A stretch of DNA of 64,000 nucleotides, taken from Sweltsa coloradensis (Eukaryota > Arthropoda > Insecta > Plecoptera > Chloroperlidae). The stretch spans positions 310,001-374,000 of the forward strand of contig JAMZAV010000050.1 of NCBI GenBank assembly GCA_024449915.1, given 5' to 3'. The position numbers were made by a program, and so were the translations under genes. Below, in pieces: positions 63,369 through 64,000 of this stretch; position 1 is the first letter of the stretch, and each line of letters opens with the position of its first letter. The notes beneath the pieces were generated by a model. That model saw only the letters and a list, made by a program, of their open reading frames with translations. It was not told where the DNA came from and searched no databases.

Positions 63369-64000
63369 GGTGGAGGCGCCGGGTCCAGTGGAATGTTAGG
63401 ACGAGTCGCGATCCCTGGCTACCAACGTAACAAAACTTCTGTGTCATCCTTCCCTTGTTGAAGGGTATTGTAAACAAAACACGCATGTGAAACGAAAGGT
63501 AGGGCCATTTTGGTGGAGGCGCCGGGTCCAGTGGGAAAGTAGAACGAGTCTCCTGGCTACCCAAAAGTTACAAAACTTTTTGTATCCTTTCCCTTTTGAA
63601 GGGGTTTTTAAACAAAACAGCATGTGAAAAGAAAAGGGAGGGCCTTTTTTTGGGGAGGGGCCGGGGCCATGAATGTTAGGACGAGTCTCCCCGGGGTACC
63701 AACGAACAAAACATTCTGTTCACCTTTCCCTTTTTGAAGGGTATTGTAAAAAAAAAAACGCATGTTAAAAGAAGGAAGGCCATTTTGGTGGAGGCGCCCC
63801 GGGGCCATGGAAGTTTGGACGAGTCTCCTGGCTACCAAAAGTAACAAAACATTCGTGTATCCTTCCCTTTTGAAGGGGATTTAACAAAACACGCATTGAA
63901 ACGAAGGTAGGCCATTTTTTGGGGGAGGGGGGGTCCAGTGGAATTTAGAGATCGCGCTCCCTGGTACCAACGAAACTAAACTTCTGTTATCCTTTCTTGT
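63369..64000. repeat. Satellite, about 134-143-bp unit, at least five copies
   Basis: Units starting GGTGGAGGCGCCGGGTCC lie at 63369 and 63512, with degraded starts near 63652, 63787 and 63921. Each contains ACGAGTC, CTGGCTACCAA, AACAAAAC and GAAGG(G)TATTGTAAACA. The array runs off the window. The later units show homopolymer noise. Confidence 0.85.

Noticed and set aside
1..64000. CRISPR arrays, bacterial operons, riboswitches or ribosome binding sites
   Set aside because: No regularly spaced direct repeats with unique spacers and no prokaryotic gene structure; the window is plainly eukaryotic.

Overview
This is a window of animal nuclear DNA. Genes are split by GT-AG introns, exons are short, and most of the sequence is intron or intergenic DNA filled with transposons. 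Three conserved metazoan genes are recognised: the C-terminal half of MTERF3 (+ strand, 1393-6305), a complete ERGIC3 (- strand, ten coding exons, 6318-46674) and a complete ROMO1 (+ strand, 24756-26228) lying inside an ERGIC3 intron. Mobile elements such as a Kolobok-like element with THAP and P2X7-like domains, a DD82E Tc1/mariner-type transposon and a 5S-derived SINE, plus very frequent AGGCCTA motifs, suggest a marine invertebrate, possibly an invertebrate deuterostome. The taxon cannot be fixed from the sequence alone.

Layout. 1-6305: MTERF3 exons, with an inverted-repeat element full of AAGATCTTG motifs, a LINE fragment, a 5S-derived SINE and a TTAA-flanked MITE between them. 6318-46674: ERGIC3. 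Its introns hold a decayed Kolobok element (7206-9592), a 3.8 kb foldback with tRNA-like segments enclosing an intact DD82E transposase (9738-13585), LINE fragments, three hAT elements just upstream of ROMO1, ROMO1 itself, a duplicated exon-5 block in which one copy carries a 5'-truncated LINE insertion, a hammerhead ribozyme (34317-34358), and several further hAT-type elements and foldbacks. MTERF3 and ERGIC3 are convergent, with only 12 bp between their stop codons.

46675-58470 has no convincing gene and is mostly repeats. At 58478-58789 there is an open, CpG-rich first-exon-like segment with a good splice donor; I do not recognise the protein. The 3.5 kb block around it (56162-59716) is repeated immediately downstream (59717-63232) with many small indels and homopolymer changes. 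The window ends inside a satellite of about 140 bp period (63369-64000).

Functionally, MTERF3 (mitochondrial transcription/ribosome biogenesis) and ROMO1 (inner mitochondrial membrane) are mitochondrial, while ERGIC3 is an ER-Golgi cargo receptor. The nesting of ROMO1 in ERGIC3 looks like conserved neighbourhood rather than a shared pathway. Two duplicated blocks (30543-33812 and 56162-63232) have one clean and one indel-rich copy, which is what uncollapsed haplotypes or unpolished long reads would give, so gene structure there should be read with care.
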